Program-made: the position numbers and the translations under genes | In this document: positions 15,971 to 24,897 of the stretch, one piece after another | How the letters are laid out: every line of letters begins with the position of its first letter | Position numbering within the stretch: position 1 is the first letter of the stretch | Assembly: GCF_017115105.1 (NCBI RefSeq) | Contig: NZ_JABXKH010000114.1 | Span: 1 to 48,908 of the forward strand | Source: Nostoc sp. NMS2 | Lineage (GTDB): Bacteria > Cyanobacteriota > Cyanobacteriia > Cyanobacteriales > Nostocaceae | Length of the DNA: 48,908 bases | Reading direction: 5' to 3' | Notes under the pieces: model-generated | Told to the model about the DNA's origin: nothing | Database searches by the model: none | What the model saw: only the letters and a program-made list of their open reading frames with translations

Positions 15971-16058
15971 AAAGCGATCGCTTGAGTTTTAAAGAAATAT
16001 GGCGTAGAAACGCTGCGGCTTGTCTTCAGACATACACTCGGCAAGGGAGTTGTTGAAC

Positions 16059-16256
16059 GTGAATTTTTCTCCTAAAGCAATTCGATTTATTGTTGAGGCG
16101 CTCGAATATCGAATTGAAGCTTATCAAAAGCAATTAGAGACAGAAAATTTGAATGATGATGAGGCTTCAGATATGACCAATGACATGATGTTTTTGGAAT
16201 CTTTGTCACAAGAATTAAAGAAGGAACTCTCAACAATTGCGCCATCGGTTTTTTAA
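16059..16256 (+). CDS. Small hypothetical protein (65 aa)
   Basis: Function not recognised. It is a helical acidic protein (AIRFIVEALEYRIEAYQKQL, LNDDEASDMTNDMMFLESL). I chose GTG 16059 because AAGGGAG (16043-16049) lies nine bases before it. A TTG at 16020 would add 13 residues. The size and charge pattern would suit an antitoxin or small regulator, but no partner gene is next to it. Confidence 0.55.
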   Translation: MNFSPKAIRFIVEALEYRIEAYQKQLETENLNDDEASDMTNDMMFLESLSQELKKELSTIAPSVF

Positions 16257-16591
16257 TGCGTTTAATAGCGAAAGAACAAACAATCGCTCACCGTTGATCC
16301 GAAAACGTAAGATTTTAGACTGTGGCTTAAAGGTGCGTAGACGCCCAGAGGCTTGTCGTTTAGATATTTCTTATCTTCGGATACAACCGCTACAAAATCC
16401 TGGCTCTTGCGTCCCTTTTATGGTGATTGAGGATTGATTGTAACAAAACCCTTGGGGGGCAAGGGTTATAAAGAATTATGCGGCTGTTTTGAATGAAATG
16501 CTTATAGGATAAGGCTTTCAATGATTTTGAACCAGATTTTCCATAAAAATAACCGAAGAGCCAAAATCCTTTGCTAGTTGACTAGCTTAAA
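16257..16591. other. Gap, no supported gene
   Basis: The frame at 16237-16437 overlaps the 65-aa gene and has a composition unlike a real protein, so I leave it out. The only structured element is the hairpin at 16447-16467. Confidence 0.5.
16447..16467. terminator. 8-bp GC-rich hairpin between converging genes
   Basis: AACCCTTG (16447-16454) and CAAGGGTT (16460-16467) are exact reverse complements around GGGGG. It lies between the 65-aa gene and the converging kinase gene, where a two-way terminator would be expected. No long T run follows on either side. Confidence 0.5.
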
Positions 16592-18046
16592 CTATGGTCG
16601 CGTAAAAACCCACTGTCCTAGCCATCCTAAAACTAAGCCTATACCGGAAGTGCCAAGCAAAATAAAAAAAGTATGAAAATTACTAAAGGATTTTTGTAAC
16701 TGTTCTCCAGCAGCGAGAACTACAACCGCAGCCACAGCCCCAGCCCCAGCCCCAGCAAAATTCCCAGTTTTAGCCCAATCCCAAGCCCCAGTCACAGCCC
16801 CAGCCACATCCACAACTACAGCCATAGCCCCACCAGCCCAACCCCAAGCCCCAGTCCCAGCCCCAATAAAAGACAAAACTAAACCCCCACCTAGAGCAAA
16901 ACCTAAACTCACACGCCAAGCCATAGCCCAAGCCACAGACTCAACCCCACTCCCTGCCTCACTCCTACCAATTATCACAACCAAAAATATAACCACAAAC
17001 AGAACCAAAGCCCAAACATATCCAGCCACAATAATATCTCCAGCCGCAGCCCCAGTCCCAGCCATAGCTATAGCCACAGCCATAACCGCAGTCCAAGTCC
17101 CAGCACCAGGCCAAGGAACAGTCAAGAACGGAGCATGAGATACAGTTAGGAGGTAGCCTATCAATCCATAAAGTACTAATAAACTAGTCAAGCAACCCCA
17201 AAGGATAGTTAGTTTAAGGGTTGCTTTTGGTGCTTCTAGCATTGCCAACCATGCGTGCATTGACTGAGGGCGGTCTTTTGCCTCCAGCGCCATACCCTTG
17301 AGAATTGCTTTATTTAATTGATCGCTGATGCTTGAATTAATTTGTTTAGGTGGAGTCAGAGGAGCATTATCGAGCTTGCGAGCCAGAGAAGTTGTAGGGC
17401 GTTGACCTGTCACCCCATAATACAGTGTGGCGGCCAGACAATAAACATCAACTATTGGCTCTCGACTGCCTCTGCTCATCTGCTCATAGGGTGCAAATCC
17501 CTCATTACCCGCAATGCCCTTTGAACTCAAAGTTTGAGGCACTAATTCTTTAGCAATGCCAAAGTCAATCAAAACCGCTTTGCCATTACTCCGCAACATG
17601 ATATTTCCGGGATGGGCATCTCTGTGTACTAAACCTGCCTGATGCACCACCACTAAAGCTTCCCCAATCTGGCGGATACAGGGTACAATCTCTATCTCTG
17701 GTAACGCCCCTCTGCGTCTTACTGCCTCAAATAAATTTTCTCCCGGTACAAAATCCATCACCAAGCAGTGGATAGTACCTTCCTTAAACAAGTCAATCAC
17801 TCCCACAATGTGAGGATGTGGGTCTTGAGACAAGCGTGCTAGTGTTCGCCCTTCTTGGATAAATCGGTCTATATACTTGTCATATTCTGGATCGTGGCTG
17901 AGATGTTCATTGGGTGTCTTGATGACAACTGTCCGGTTTAGCTCAACATGCAATGCCTTATAAGTAATCCCAAATCCCCCCTGTCCAAGGACTTTATCAA
18001 TTACATATTTGCCACCTTGTAATCGTTGTCCAGTTGTCCAAGGCAT
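16592..18046 (-). CDS. Membrane Ser/Thr protein kinase with Ala/Gly-rich tail
   Basis: Hanks-type kinase (484 aa). Kinase domain, residues about 10-270: VLGQGGFGITYKALH (Gly loop), VVIKTPNE (ATP-binding Lys), VHRDAHPGNIMLRSNGK (catalytic loop), LIDFGIAKEL (metal-binding DFG) and a late segment GVTGQRPTT. The catalytic loop has His where most kinases have Lys. From about residue 285 a chain of hydrophobic segments follows. The last 150 residues are extremely rich in Ala, Gly, Val and Trp and are encoded by G/T-rich near-repeats. I chose ATG 18046 (MPWTTGQRLQGGKY) because the 50 residues upstream are a translated heptanucleotide repeat (NYELRITNY). The substrate is unknown. A second kinase gene lies upstream on the same strand. 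Confidence 0.88.
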   Translation of the reverse strand: MPWTTGQRLQGGKYVIDKVLGQGGFGITYKALHVELNRTVVIKTPNEHLSHDPEYDKYIDRFIQEGRTLARLSQDPHPHIVGVIDLFKEGTIHCLVMDFVPGENLFEAVRRRGALPEIEIVPCIRQIGEALVVVHQAGLVHRDAHPGNIMLRSNGKAVLIDFGIAKELVPQTLSSKGIAGNEGFAPYEQMSRGSREPIVDVYCLAATLYYGVTGQRPTTSLARKLDNAPLTPPKQINSSISDQLNKAILKGMALEAKDRPQSMHAWLAMLEAPKATLKLTILWGCLTSLLVLYGLIGYLLTVSHAPFLTVPWPGAGTWTAVMAVAIAMAGTGAAAGDIIVAGYVWALVLFVVIFLVVIIGRSEAGSGVESVAWAMAWRVSLGFALGGGLVLSFIGAGTGAWGWAGGAMAVVVDVAGAVTGAWDWAKTGNFAGAGAGAVAAVVVLAAGEQLQKSFSNFHTFFILLGTSGIGLVLGWLGQWVFTRP

Positions 18047-18057
18047 GAAAACCCCTA

Positions 18058-18106
18058 AATAATTCGTAATTCGTAATTCGTAATTCGTAATTCGTAATTC
18101 GTAATT
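18058..18106. repeat. Heptanucleotide array (AATTCGT)n
   Basis: About seven AATTCGT units directly upstream of the kinase start at 18046, between the two kinase genes. It lies where the ribosome-binding site and leader of the kinase would be, which may reduce or separate its expression. Confidence 0.9.
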
Positions 18107-18217
18107 AAAACAGTTTAAAAAAGCTGGATATGGGTGTTTTCTATGACTTAAGTGTGTTTCATAAATAATACAGTTTTGCAGAATTTTGCACAACACACAA
18201 TGAAAGTTGAGCTAAAT

Positions 18218-19246
18218 CTACGGTGTTTTTGTAGATGATGGACTGGGAGACTGTGACGGTTGATTAGATGGGTTGAAAATAGGAATCCAAGAAGGTATGG
18301 CTGCAAATAAGCTTACAAAAGCAGCGATCGCAGCTATCACCACTCCCCAAATCTGGATTTTTCGCTCCCAATTTGAGTTGGTGTTAGAGGATACAGTTGA
18401 GACAGGCTGAGGAGTTTCCCCTGTTAATCCCAAAGAGTCGAGCCATTCTCGCATTGATTGAGGACGCTGCTTAAAATCTAGCTTCATACCTGTTAAAATT
18501 GCGCGGTTGGTGCGATCGCTAATCTGAAGATTGTGTTCTTTCGGAGCTACTAAACGAGCGTTATCTACCTTCCGTTTAAACACATCCACTGGGGTTTTTC
18601 CAGTCAGAAGCACATAAAGAGTTGCCGCCAGAGAATAAATATCGCTATATGCCCCTGTTGGTTTAGTATGTTGAGCATAAAGCTCAGGGGGTGTAAATCC
18701 CTCAGAAGTTTCCTTAGTTCGATTTGTGGTTAAGATGTGGTCAAAATCCAGAGCTAAACCAAAATCGATTAGCACCGCTTGCGGTTGTCCTTCTCGCACC
18801 CGCAAAAAGATGTTTCCCGGATGTACATCTCGATGAATCAATCGATTTTCATGCACAACTATTAAAGCTTCACCAATTTGCTGAATATACCGTAGTGCCT
18901 CTTGTTCAGAAAGAATTTGTTGGCGACGGTCAGCTAAACTGACTCCATCTACATATTCCATTACCAAACACAAACGGTCTGCTTCCTCAAAGGAGTCTAC
19001 AACCTCCACAATATACTTATGCTTACATTTTTGAAGCTTTAAGGCTTCCCGCAAAAACATTGTCTTTAGCCGTCCGCGCTCTAACTGGTTAAGGGAATTT
19101 AGTAAATCATCATTTAAAGTTTTAATGACTTGGCGATCGCTATTCCTATTTTTTACCAAATAAGTAATACCAAACCGTCCCTTTCCTAATTCTTTTTCAA
19201 TAGTATATTTGCCACCTTGCAATTGATCACCTGCTACCCAAGCCAT
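18218..19246 (-). CDS. Ser/Thr protein kinase with C-terminal membrane anchor
   Basis: Hanks-type kinase (342 aa). Residues about 8-270 hold the kinase: ELGKGRFGITYLVKN, RQVIKTLNDD, LIHRDVHPGNIFLRV, VLIDFGLALDF and DIYSLAATLYVLLTGKTPV. As in the neighbouring kinase, the catalytic loop reads HRDxHPGN. A single membrane helix (VVIAAIAAFVSLFAAIPSWI, about residues 300-320) is followed by a short Pro/Ser-rich tail. I chose ATG 19246 (MAWVAGDQLQGGKY). An in-frame start at 19282 would add 12 residues of leader, and that leader is the part conserved in the relic at 14771. The two kinases probably arose by tandem duplication. Confidence 0.88.
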   Translation of the reverse strand: MAWVAGDQLQGGKYTIEKELGKGRFGITYLVKNRNSDRQVIKTLNDDLLNSLNQLERGRLKTMFLREALKLQKCKHKYIVEVVDSFEEADRLCLVMEYVDGVSLADRRQQILSEQEALRYIQQIGEALIVVHENRLIHRDVHPGNIFLRVREGQPQAVLIDFGLALDFDHILTTNRTKETSEGFTPPELYAQHTKPTGAYSDIYSLAATLYVLLTGKTPVDVFKRKVDNARLVAPKEHNLQISDRTNRAILTGMKLDFKQRPQSMREWLDSLGLTGETPQPVSTVSSNTNSNWERKIQIWGVVIAAIAAFVSLFAAIPSWIPIFNPSNQPSQSPSPSSTKTP

Positions 19247-19417
19247 CTTTGCAACTCCCAGAATATTTGTATTAATTTTCACATAAGAAAGCCTAAAGAA
19301 CTGGAACCTAGCTTTACAAAAACAGTGCTATGTCTCAGAATAAGACTCTTTGCGTCTACACTTGCTAAACTAATTTTAAATCTTGAATAAAAGCAGAGAA
19401 AAAACAACCATAGAATT

Positions 19418-19672
19418 ATGGCTCAAATCTTAGTTGAAAATTTAGATCCTATTATTCTACAAAAGCTAGAAACTCTTGCCAAACAACACGGTAGGTCTTT
19501 GCAAGAGGAACTAAAGCAGATCCTACAACAAGCGGCTGAAAAAGCGACACATTACCACACTGGCGGCGACATGGAAAGAACTAGAGAAGCTGTAGTACGC
19601 GCTCAAGTTAGATATACAGGAAAAATTTTCAGTGATAGTACTGAACTTATCCGCGAGGATAGAGAACGGTGA
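19418..19672 (+). CDS. vapB: VapB-type antitoxin
   Basis: Ribbon-helix-helix antitoxin of the FitA/plasmid-stability type (84 aa). MAQILVENLDPIILQKLETL and AKQHGRSLQEELKQILQQA form the N-terminal beta strand and two DNA-binding helices. The remainder (TGGDMERTREAVVRAQVRY and on) is the toxin-binding tail. It overlaps the toxin gene by four bases (GTGA). It should bind its own promoter and neutralise the PIN toxin. Confidence 0.88.
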   Translation: MAQILVENLDPIILQKLETLAKQHGRSLQEELKQILQQAAEKATHYHTGGDMERTREAVVRAQVRYTGKIFSDSTELIREDRER

Positions 19673-20088
19673 GTCAGTATGTTTTAGATGCTAGCATTGC
19701 TATAAAGTGGTTCATTCCTGAAGTCTACTCTGATGCAGCTAGGCGTTTAGTAGCAAGTAATCATACTTTCTTAGTTCCAGATTTTTTCTTCCCAGAAGTG
19801 GGAAACGTCTTGTGGAAACGAGTCCGTCGTGGTGAAGACACGGCTGAAAATGCAAGACAAATATTAGCAGATTTAAATGCAGTTCCTGTAGAGGTGTACT
19901 TATCTCAACCTTTAATGCTACTTGCTCTAGATATTGCCCTTCAGACAGATCGTGCAGTGTATGACAGTTTATACTTAGCCCTTGCTATTACTCAACAATG
20001 CCAGATGGTAACAGCAGACGAAAAATTTTACAATGCACTGAGAAGCAGTACTTACATCAGTCATCTTTTATGGGTGGAGAATATTTAG
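19669..20088 (+). CDS. vapC: VapC-type PIN ribonuclease toxin
   Basis: PIN-domain RNase toxin (139 aa). The four acidic positions are visible: YVLDASIAIKW, FFPEVGNVLWKRV, RAVYDSLYLALA and MVTADEKFYNAL. They coordinate the metal ions of the nuclease site. It starts at GTG in the four-base overlap with vapB, giving coupled translation. The module looks intact. The 3' end ...LLWVENI reappears as a relic at 15932-15970. RNA target unknown. Confidence 0.9.
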   Translation: MSQYVLDASIAIKWFIPEVYSDAARRLVASNHTFLVPDFFFPEVGNVLWKRVRRGEDTAENARQILADLNAVPVEVYLSQPLMLLALDIALQTDRAVYDSLYLALAITQQCQMVTADEKFYNALRSSTYISHLLWVENI

Positions 20089-20175
20089 ATAGCCTTGATG
20101 TAGCCTACCGCAGGTATCTCCCTCCTTCCACTGCTAAACTAAAAAACAACCCTTAACTCCTGCAAAGGTAGTCTT

Positions 20176-20877
20176 ATGACCTCTGCAACCGATCCATCCA
20201 CCGCCCTTACCCCGTTCCCAGACCATACGCAGCTACCAGAGTCTGACGGTACATTCGTGAAAAACTTTCAGGAACATCCCCAAAGCATTCTCCTAACAGA
20301 CTCTATTAAACCGATATTGCAAAAACGTCATCCTGATGGGCAATACTGTATTGGTCAAGATAGCGGTATCTACTGGCGCATCACTGACCCCCCAGAAAAA
20401 GGTGCAGAAGCACCCGACTGGTTCTATGTAGGGAATGTACCACCTACTCTGGATGGACAAACGCGGAGGTCTTATGTATTATGGCGAGAGTTTATTGCCC
20501 CATTAATTGTATTAGAATTTGTTTCTGGGGATGGTACTGAGGAGCGAGACAAAACTCCTTGGAAGGGGAAATTTTGGATTTATGAACAGGTGATTCGTCC
20601 TCCTTTCTACGGCATTTATGAAGTGAATAAAGCCAGTGTGGAAGTTTATGAATTAATTGGTGGACAATATCAGTTATTAACAGCAAATGAACGGGGACAT
20701 TATCCCATACATCCTTTAGGAGTTGAGTTAGGGATCTGGCAGGGACAATATTACAATATGGAATTACCTTGGCTACGCTGGTGGGATTTGCAAGGTAATT
20801 TATTGTTGACTGGCGAAGAAAGAGCCGATCGCTTAACTGCTCAATTGCGATCGCTAGGTATCGAACCAGAGGTTTAA
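20176..20877 (+). CDS. Uma2 family endonuclease-like protein
   Basis: Member of the Uma2 (DUF820) family, PD-(D/E)XK-like proteins greatly expanded in cyanobacteria and with no established role. At 233 aa the features are GAEAPDWFYVG, REFIAPLIVLEFVSGDGTEE (with the acidic core and E), WKGKFWIYEQVIRPPFYGIY, and WLRWWDLQGNLLLTGEERAD. The C-terminal tail RADRLTAQLRSLGIEPEV is the usual coiled tail. A deleted second copy follows at 20941-21003. The ATG at 20176 follows TCCTGCAAAGGTAGTCTT, which is repeated at that relic. Confidence 0.88.
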   Translation: MTSATDPSTALTPFPDHTQLPESDGTFVKNFQEHPQSILLTDSIKPILQKRHPDGQYCIGQDSGIYWRITDPPEKGAEAPDWFYVGNVPPTLDGQTRRSYVLWREFIAPLIVLEFVSGDGTEERDKTPWKGKFWIYEQVIRPPFYGIYEVNKASVEVYELIGGQYQLLTANERGHYPIHPLGVELGIWQGQYYNMELPWLRWWDLQGNLLLTGEERADRLTAQLRSLGIEPEV

Positions 20878-20940
20878 GTATTTGGTTTAAGGGTGCGATC
20901 GCACCAATTGTCGATTTCTCTGGGAATGGTAAACAAGACA

Positions 20941-21003
20941 TCCTGCAAAGGTAGTCTTATAACAGCACAATTGCGATCGCTAGGCATTGAACCAGAAGCA
21001 TAA
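20941..21003 (+). pseudogene. Internally deleted second copy of the Uma2 gene
   Basis: The first 20 bases repeat the leader of the intact Uma2 gene (TCCTGCAAAGGTAGTCTTAT). They join directly to a copy of its last codons, encoding TAQLRSLGIEPEA plus stop (the intact gene ends TAQLRSLGIEPEV). Everything between is missing, so this is a tandem duplicate reduced to its two ends. Confidence 0.8.
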
Positions 21004-21028
21004 GTCTTTGGCTATCGCTTAAAACTTG

Positions 21029-21898
21029 TTAGTCGGAGCTTTGCTGCTTAACATTTTCCGATGGCCCCACATTTGCAATTTCATAGCCAGTGGGATAGCT
21101 GGGGATAGGAGAGTCAATATAAAAATTAGGGTGATTCCGAGGTGGGAATAACCGGATTAATTTAGCTCGGATTCTTAGTAGACTTACCATAGCCGATCGC
21201 AGCAATGGCGAGGGATAGGGAAAACCAAAGGCATCGAGCATTGTGTCATCCAGTAAAGCGTAGATACCTGGCTTGATGGAAGAACGCATCCACGAAGGAA
21301 ACCAACTCAAAAATAAATCGCGTGTAGCTTCCCCAACTCGACAATTTGTATCTGAATAGCGAAATTTTTGGCGTTCGTAGTCAAGGTTATAGCGCTCCAA
21401 TTCTTCGTAGGTTTCAGGGATATTCTGAATCTGCATTTGCTTACCTACTTCTCGCCAGAAGTAAAAGGACGCTAATTTTTCTTGTTCGCACATCAGCCGC
21501 CAACCAAACCGCGAATTCCAGCGAATAGGCTCGAAAATGAAAGTTGAAAGTACATACAGGAAATCGTTGTTGTCAATCTTGAAGCGTCCGTGGAGTGCAT
21601 TCATGCGTTGCAGGGCTTGTTTGCCGCGATCGCTATCATAACCCCACTTAATCATCTCTCCAACAATGATTGACGTATCATCGTAGCGTTTTTGCGGACA
21701 ATGGGTAAATTCTCCTGTCTGATTCAGCAATTTAGAAATACTAGGAACGCAATAAGTTCGCATCAAAGCAACTTCAAGCGATCGCGTCATATCCCAAGGA
21801 AACTCATAGCCATTCATCAAGTTATAAATCCGGCAATGATCTTGCACTGGATCAAGTTGCTGAATTAAGTGAAAATTTTTATAGCGATTGAGAAGCAT
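21029..21898 (-). CDS. MpaB-family oxygenase (DUF2236)
   Basis: Looks like the oxygenase MpaB family, haem-binding proteins related to rubber oxygenase and the fungal ER-bound oxygenase MpaB. Seen in 289 aa: IYNLMNGYEFPWDMTRSLEV, ALMRTYCVPSISKLL, GYDSDRGKQALQRMNALHGR (the conserved His segment), NNDFLYVLSTFIFEPIRW and FLSWFPSWMRSSIKPGIYAL. The family match is from memory, and the substrate is unknown. It lies upstream of nothing obvious on this strand and 220 bases after cupB, so co-transcription is possible but not shown. Confidence 0.75.
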   Translation of the reverse strand: MLLNRYKNFHLIQQLDPVQDHCRIYNLMNGYEFPWDMTRSLEVALMRTYCVPSISKLLNQTGEFTHCPQKRYDDTSIIVGEMIKWGYDSDRGKQALQRMNALHGRFKIDNNDFLYVLSTFIFEPIRWNSRFGWRLMCEQEKLASFYFWREVGKQMQIQNIPETYEELERYNLDYERQKFRYSDTNCRVGEATRDLFLSWFPSWMRSSIKPGIYALLDDTMLDAFGFPYPSPLLRSAMVSLLRIRAKLIRLFPPRNHPNFYIDSPIPSYPTGYEIANVGPSENVKQQSSD

Positions 21899-22117
21899 CT
21901 AAAATTTCCCTGTATTCAATTCAGTTATCAAACAGAATTCAGGAGTCAGGAGTCAGAATTCAGAATACAGGAAAGGTATTCTGACCGAAAAAGCGGATGA
22001 ATAATCGGGGTTTTTGCACCTCTACAAAACAAGAAAATTTGGTGGTGCAACAATTCAGTACTTCGGCTTACCTCGGCTCTGCTCCTGAATTCTGACTTCT
22101 GAATTCTGAATTCTTCT

Positions 22118-23248
22118 TCATTTATTCACATCCAGCAACCGCGAAGTTTCTAACCGACTCATCCACTTCTCTAAATAAACTCGATTACCTTTCTCCTCAT
22201 TTGGATCTTTCGTGTCCAAAGGATGAGGCATCAGTCCCAAAATTGTTGCTGTGGTAACACAAAACATCGATTTTTGGAAACTCATGCAAATTTGTACCCG
22301 CAAATCATCTTCACCCCGAAGACTGCGACGATAAATTTCATGCAAATACTCTGGAAGATAATGACGCATATCTTGCATCAATAATGTGGGAGGAATACCT
22401 GCGCCACCGATAGGTAAAGGATCGGCATACAATGCGCCATATTGAAATCGCGTTTGATCTGGGGGAATTTGATAACCTTGGGCGTTATATGAAACTGTAC
22501 CGTGGAAAGGAGTTCCCCGGAAGAATACTGCTTCTACATAAGGTATGGCTGTATCTGCTAAGAAGGTCAAACCAACGCTTTTGGGAATGATTTCATAGAC
22601 TTCACCCCGAATTTTGACGGCGTAGGTAATTGGGTTTGAGGCATTTGCCACTAACCCTGCTTTAATGTGTTCTACAACTTCGGAAATCGATTTTATTTTA
22701 CCTTTATCGTAGAGGTCTGATAAGCTGAGGAAAATATCAGCCATGACTCTCCAAAATTGACCTAAACCTGTATAGTAAGCAGAGACACGCAAGTGTTCTG
22801 TTAAGAAATCTGGAAACAGTTGGTTAATACCGGGAACTAAGGGATTATTTTTAAATTTTGCGGCAATAACGGCTTGCGCTCTTTCTTTAAATTCTATTGT
22901 ATCTAAATATGTATCTAGTCCGCCGCCACCGTGCCACATCATGCCTTTCATGCAATATTCGGCATACTCAAAATTAATTCGATCGTGCCACCAGTGACGG
23001 AGTAATTTCTGAAAAGAAACCTCTCCATTAAAGTATTTAAAAAATGGGAAAAATATTAAAAACTGATGCTCGGCAATATAGTTAAGATTTTTTGAGTAGG
23101 CATCTAAAACTACGCCATAGCTTTTAAGAATACCAACAACTTCTAATACATTTTCTGGACTATCAAGGAGTAGTGCTTCTCCTTTTTGCAGACGTTCAAT
23201 ATACTCAGCTAAGGGATTATGAGCCGCTTTTTTTTTAATAGTTACCAT
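22118..23248 (-). CDS. cupB: CO2 hydration protein CupB/ChpX
   Basis: Subunit of the specialised NDH-1 complex that hydrates CO2 to bicarbonate at the thylakoid membrane. The family motif LLRHWWHDRINFEYAEYC, with candidate zinc-binding His/Cys, and MKGMMWHGGGGLDTYLD are present. So are PKSVGLTFLADTAIPYVEA and RFQYGALYADPLPIGGAGIP. At about 376 aa it is closer to CupB than to the longer CupA. Together with its place after ndhD/ndhF next to the ccm operon, this favours the constitutive NDH-1(4) set; CupA is the alternative. I prefer ATG 23248, which has GGAG at good spacing. ATG 23254 is also in frame. Confidence 0.9.
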   Translation of the reverse strand: MVTIKKKAAHNPLAEYIERLQKGEALLLDSPENVLEVVGILKSYGVVLDAYSKNLNYIAEHQFLIFFPFFKYFNGEVSFQKLLRHWWHDRINFEYAEYCMKGMMWHGGGGLDTYLDTIEFKERAQAVIAAKFKNNPLVPGINQLFPDFLTEHLRVSAYYTGLGQFWRVMADIFLSLSDLYDKGKIKSISEVVEHIKAGLVANASNPITYAVKIRGEVYEIIPKSVGLTFLADTAIPYVEAVFFRGTPFHGTVSYNAQGYQIPPDQTRFQYGALYADPLPIGGAGIPPTLLMQDMRHYLPEYLHEIYRRSLRGEDDLRVQICMSFQKSMFCVTTATILGLMPHPLDTKDPNEEKGNRVYLEKWMSRLETSRLLDVNK

Positions 23249-23382
23249 TACCATCTCTCCAAAAAGTATAGGGCATGGGGCATTGAAAAGAGGCAGAGGG
23301 GCAGGGTACAGGGGGCAGGGGGAGAGGGGAAAACTTTTCTCCCTTGCCCCCTGCTTCTTCCCTATTTCCCATTCCCTACTCC

Positions 23383-24888
23383 CTAATCCTTAGTCCCCAT
23401 TGCTTTCTCCAAGGACACTGCTACTACTACGTTTTGGCTATTTACCATTGCTGTAATTGTTGGTTCAGTCCAGCGTGCTAACCAAGCAGGTTGAATGCCG
23501 AAAATCACAATCAGCACTCCTAAAATTGCAGCTGGGGCGCGATCGCTCCAATACACCCGTGGTAAGTTAGTAACTTGGGCAGACAAGCGGCCAAAAAAGG
23601 CGCGGTCGAGGAGTATTAGGAAGTAAACCGCAGTTAAACCGGTACCAAGCATTGATAGTAGGGTTTGCACTGGAAAAACTGGGAAGCTGCCCCGAAAAAT
23701 GATGAATTCGGAAATAAACCCGACCATTCCTGGTATCCCAGCGCTGGCCATAACTCCTAAAACCATAAGGCTACCAATTACGGGCATACCCCGTTCTGGG
23801 TTCAGCAATCCTTGGAGAACATCTAAATTTCGGCTTCCGGCTTTTTTATACACAACCCCTACCAGCAAAAACAGCATTGCGGAAATCAAGCCGTGGCTAA
23901 TCATCTGCATGACAGCACCTAACACGCTTAATGGTGTCGCCGCCGCCGTCGCTAACAGCACATAGCCCATGTGTCCAATGGAACTGTATGCTACCATTTT
24001 TTTCATATCGGTTTGAGCGATCGCGCAGGATGCACCATACAATACACTCACCACTGCCCAAGTCGCTAACCAAGGAGCCACATAAGCCCAAGCTTCTGGT
24101 AACAAGTTCATACCAAACCGCAGTAAGCCGTAAGTTCCTAACTTCAACAATACCCCAGCCAATAGAACCGAAATAGGTGTAGAAGCTTCAACGTGAGCAT
24201 CTGGCAACCAAGTATGAAAGGGAACTAAGGGAATTTTAATCCCGAAACCGATCAAAATCCCCGCTAGCAGTAAAAGCTGTGTCGCTAAAGGTAAAGTCGT
24301 AGCGTTTAAGGTGGCAAGTGCAAAGTTAGAGGAACCACTCAGCCAAACCATGCCGAGGAAACTTGCTAAAATTAAGATTCCCGAAACGGCAGTATAAATA
24401 AGAAATTTTGTAGCCGCATAACCCCGCTTTTCCCCACCCCAAATAGCTATCAACAGATATAGCGGAATTAGTTCCAATTCGTAAAATAGGAAAAATAACA
24501 GTAAATCCTGTGCCAGAAATGCTCCAGTTACCCCAGCGCTTAATAATAGTACCAAAGAGTAATAAAATTTAGGACGCTGTAGAGATTCATCGCTGCTGTA
24601 GATGGCAATAGAAGTTAACAGTCCATTCAAAGCCAGCAGTGGCAAAGATAAACCATCGATTCCAAGGTTATAGTTTAAGCCTAAGACATCTATCCAGGGG
24701 ACAGATTCAGCAAATTGTTGAGTGATTTCCCCAGGATGGAACTGAATTGCTAGTACGATTGTCCACAAGAAAGCAATAATTGCAAAAACCAAAGCCACCC
24801 CACGGGCAAATTTCCCATTGATACCAGAGGGCGAGAAACCAATTAAAGCTGCACCGATTAACGGCACTAGAATTAAAACACTAAGCAT
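23383..24888 (-). CDS. ndhD4: NDH-1 subunit NdhD (D4 type)
   Basis: Proton-pumping membrane subunit of NDH-1, homologous to NuoM (501 aa, about 14 helices). Motifs: LLLFFLFYELELIPLYLLIA with the conserved Glu, PFHTWLPDAHVEASTPISVL, KMVAYSSIGHMGYVLLATAA and GVMASAGIPGMVGFISEFII. It is second in a leftward set with ndhF and cupB, the arrangement of the CO2-uptake NDH-1 complexes rather than the respiratory form. The 4 designation rests on the CupB-like partner and the ccm neighbourhood. Confidence 0.9.
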   Translation of the reverse strand: MLSVLILVPLIGAALIGFSPSGINGKFARGVALVFAIIAFLWTIVLAIQFHPGEITQQFAESVPWIDVLGLNYNLGIDGLSLPLLALNGLLTSIAIYSSDESLQRPKFYYSLVLLLSAGVTGAFLAQDLLLFFLFYELELIPLYLLIAIWGGEKRGYAATKFLIYTAVSGILILASFLGMVWLSGSSNFALATLNATTLPLATQLLLLAGILIGFGIKIPLVPFHTWLPDAHVEASTPISVLLAGVLLKLGTYGLLRFGMNLLPEAWAYVAPWLATWAVVSVLYGASCAIAQTDMKKMVAYSSIGHMGYVLLATAAATPLSVLGAVMQMISHGLISAMLFLLVGVVYKKAGSRNLDVLQGLLNPERGMPVIGSLMVLGVMASAGIPGMVGFISEFIIFRGSFPVFPVQTLLSMLGTGLTAVYFLILLDRAFFGRLSAQVTNLPRVYWSDRAPAAILGVLIVIFGIQPAWLARWTEPTITAMVNSQNVVVAVSLEKAMGTKD

Positions 24889-24897
24889 AAGCAGGTA

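Larger units (their letters stand above)
15663..16058. other. Gap with hairpin and vapC relic
   Basis: No intact gene is seen. It contains a hairpin at 15694-15716, two HIP1 octamers, and the last codons of a vapC-like gene at 15932-15970. The end leads into the ribosome-binding site of the 65-aa gene at 16059. Confidence 0.6.

Noticed and set aside
16237..16437. 66-codon frame after the 65-aa gene
   Set aside because: It overlaps a better-supported gene, and its Arg/Cys-rich composition has no recognisable domain.
18047..18196. 50-residue N-terminal extension of the first kinase
   Set aside because: Most of it is a translated heptanucleotide array (NYELRITNY repeats). MPWTTGQRLQGGKY aligns with the start of the neighbouring kinase.
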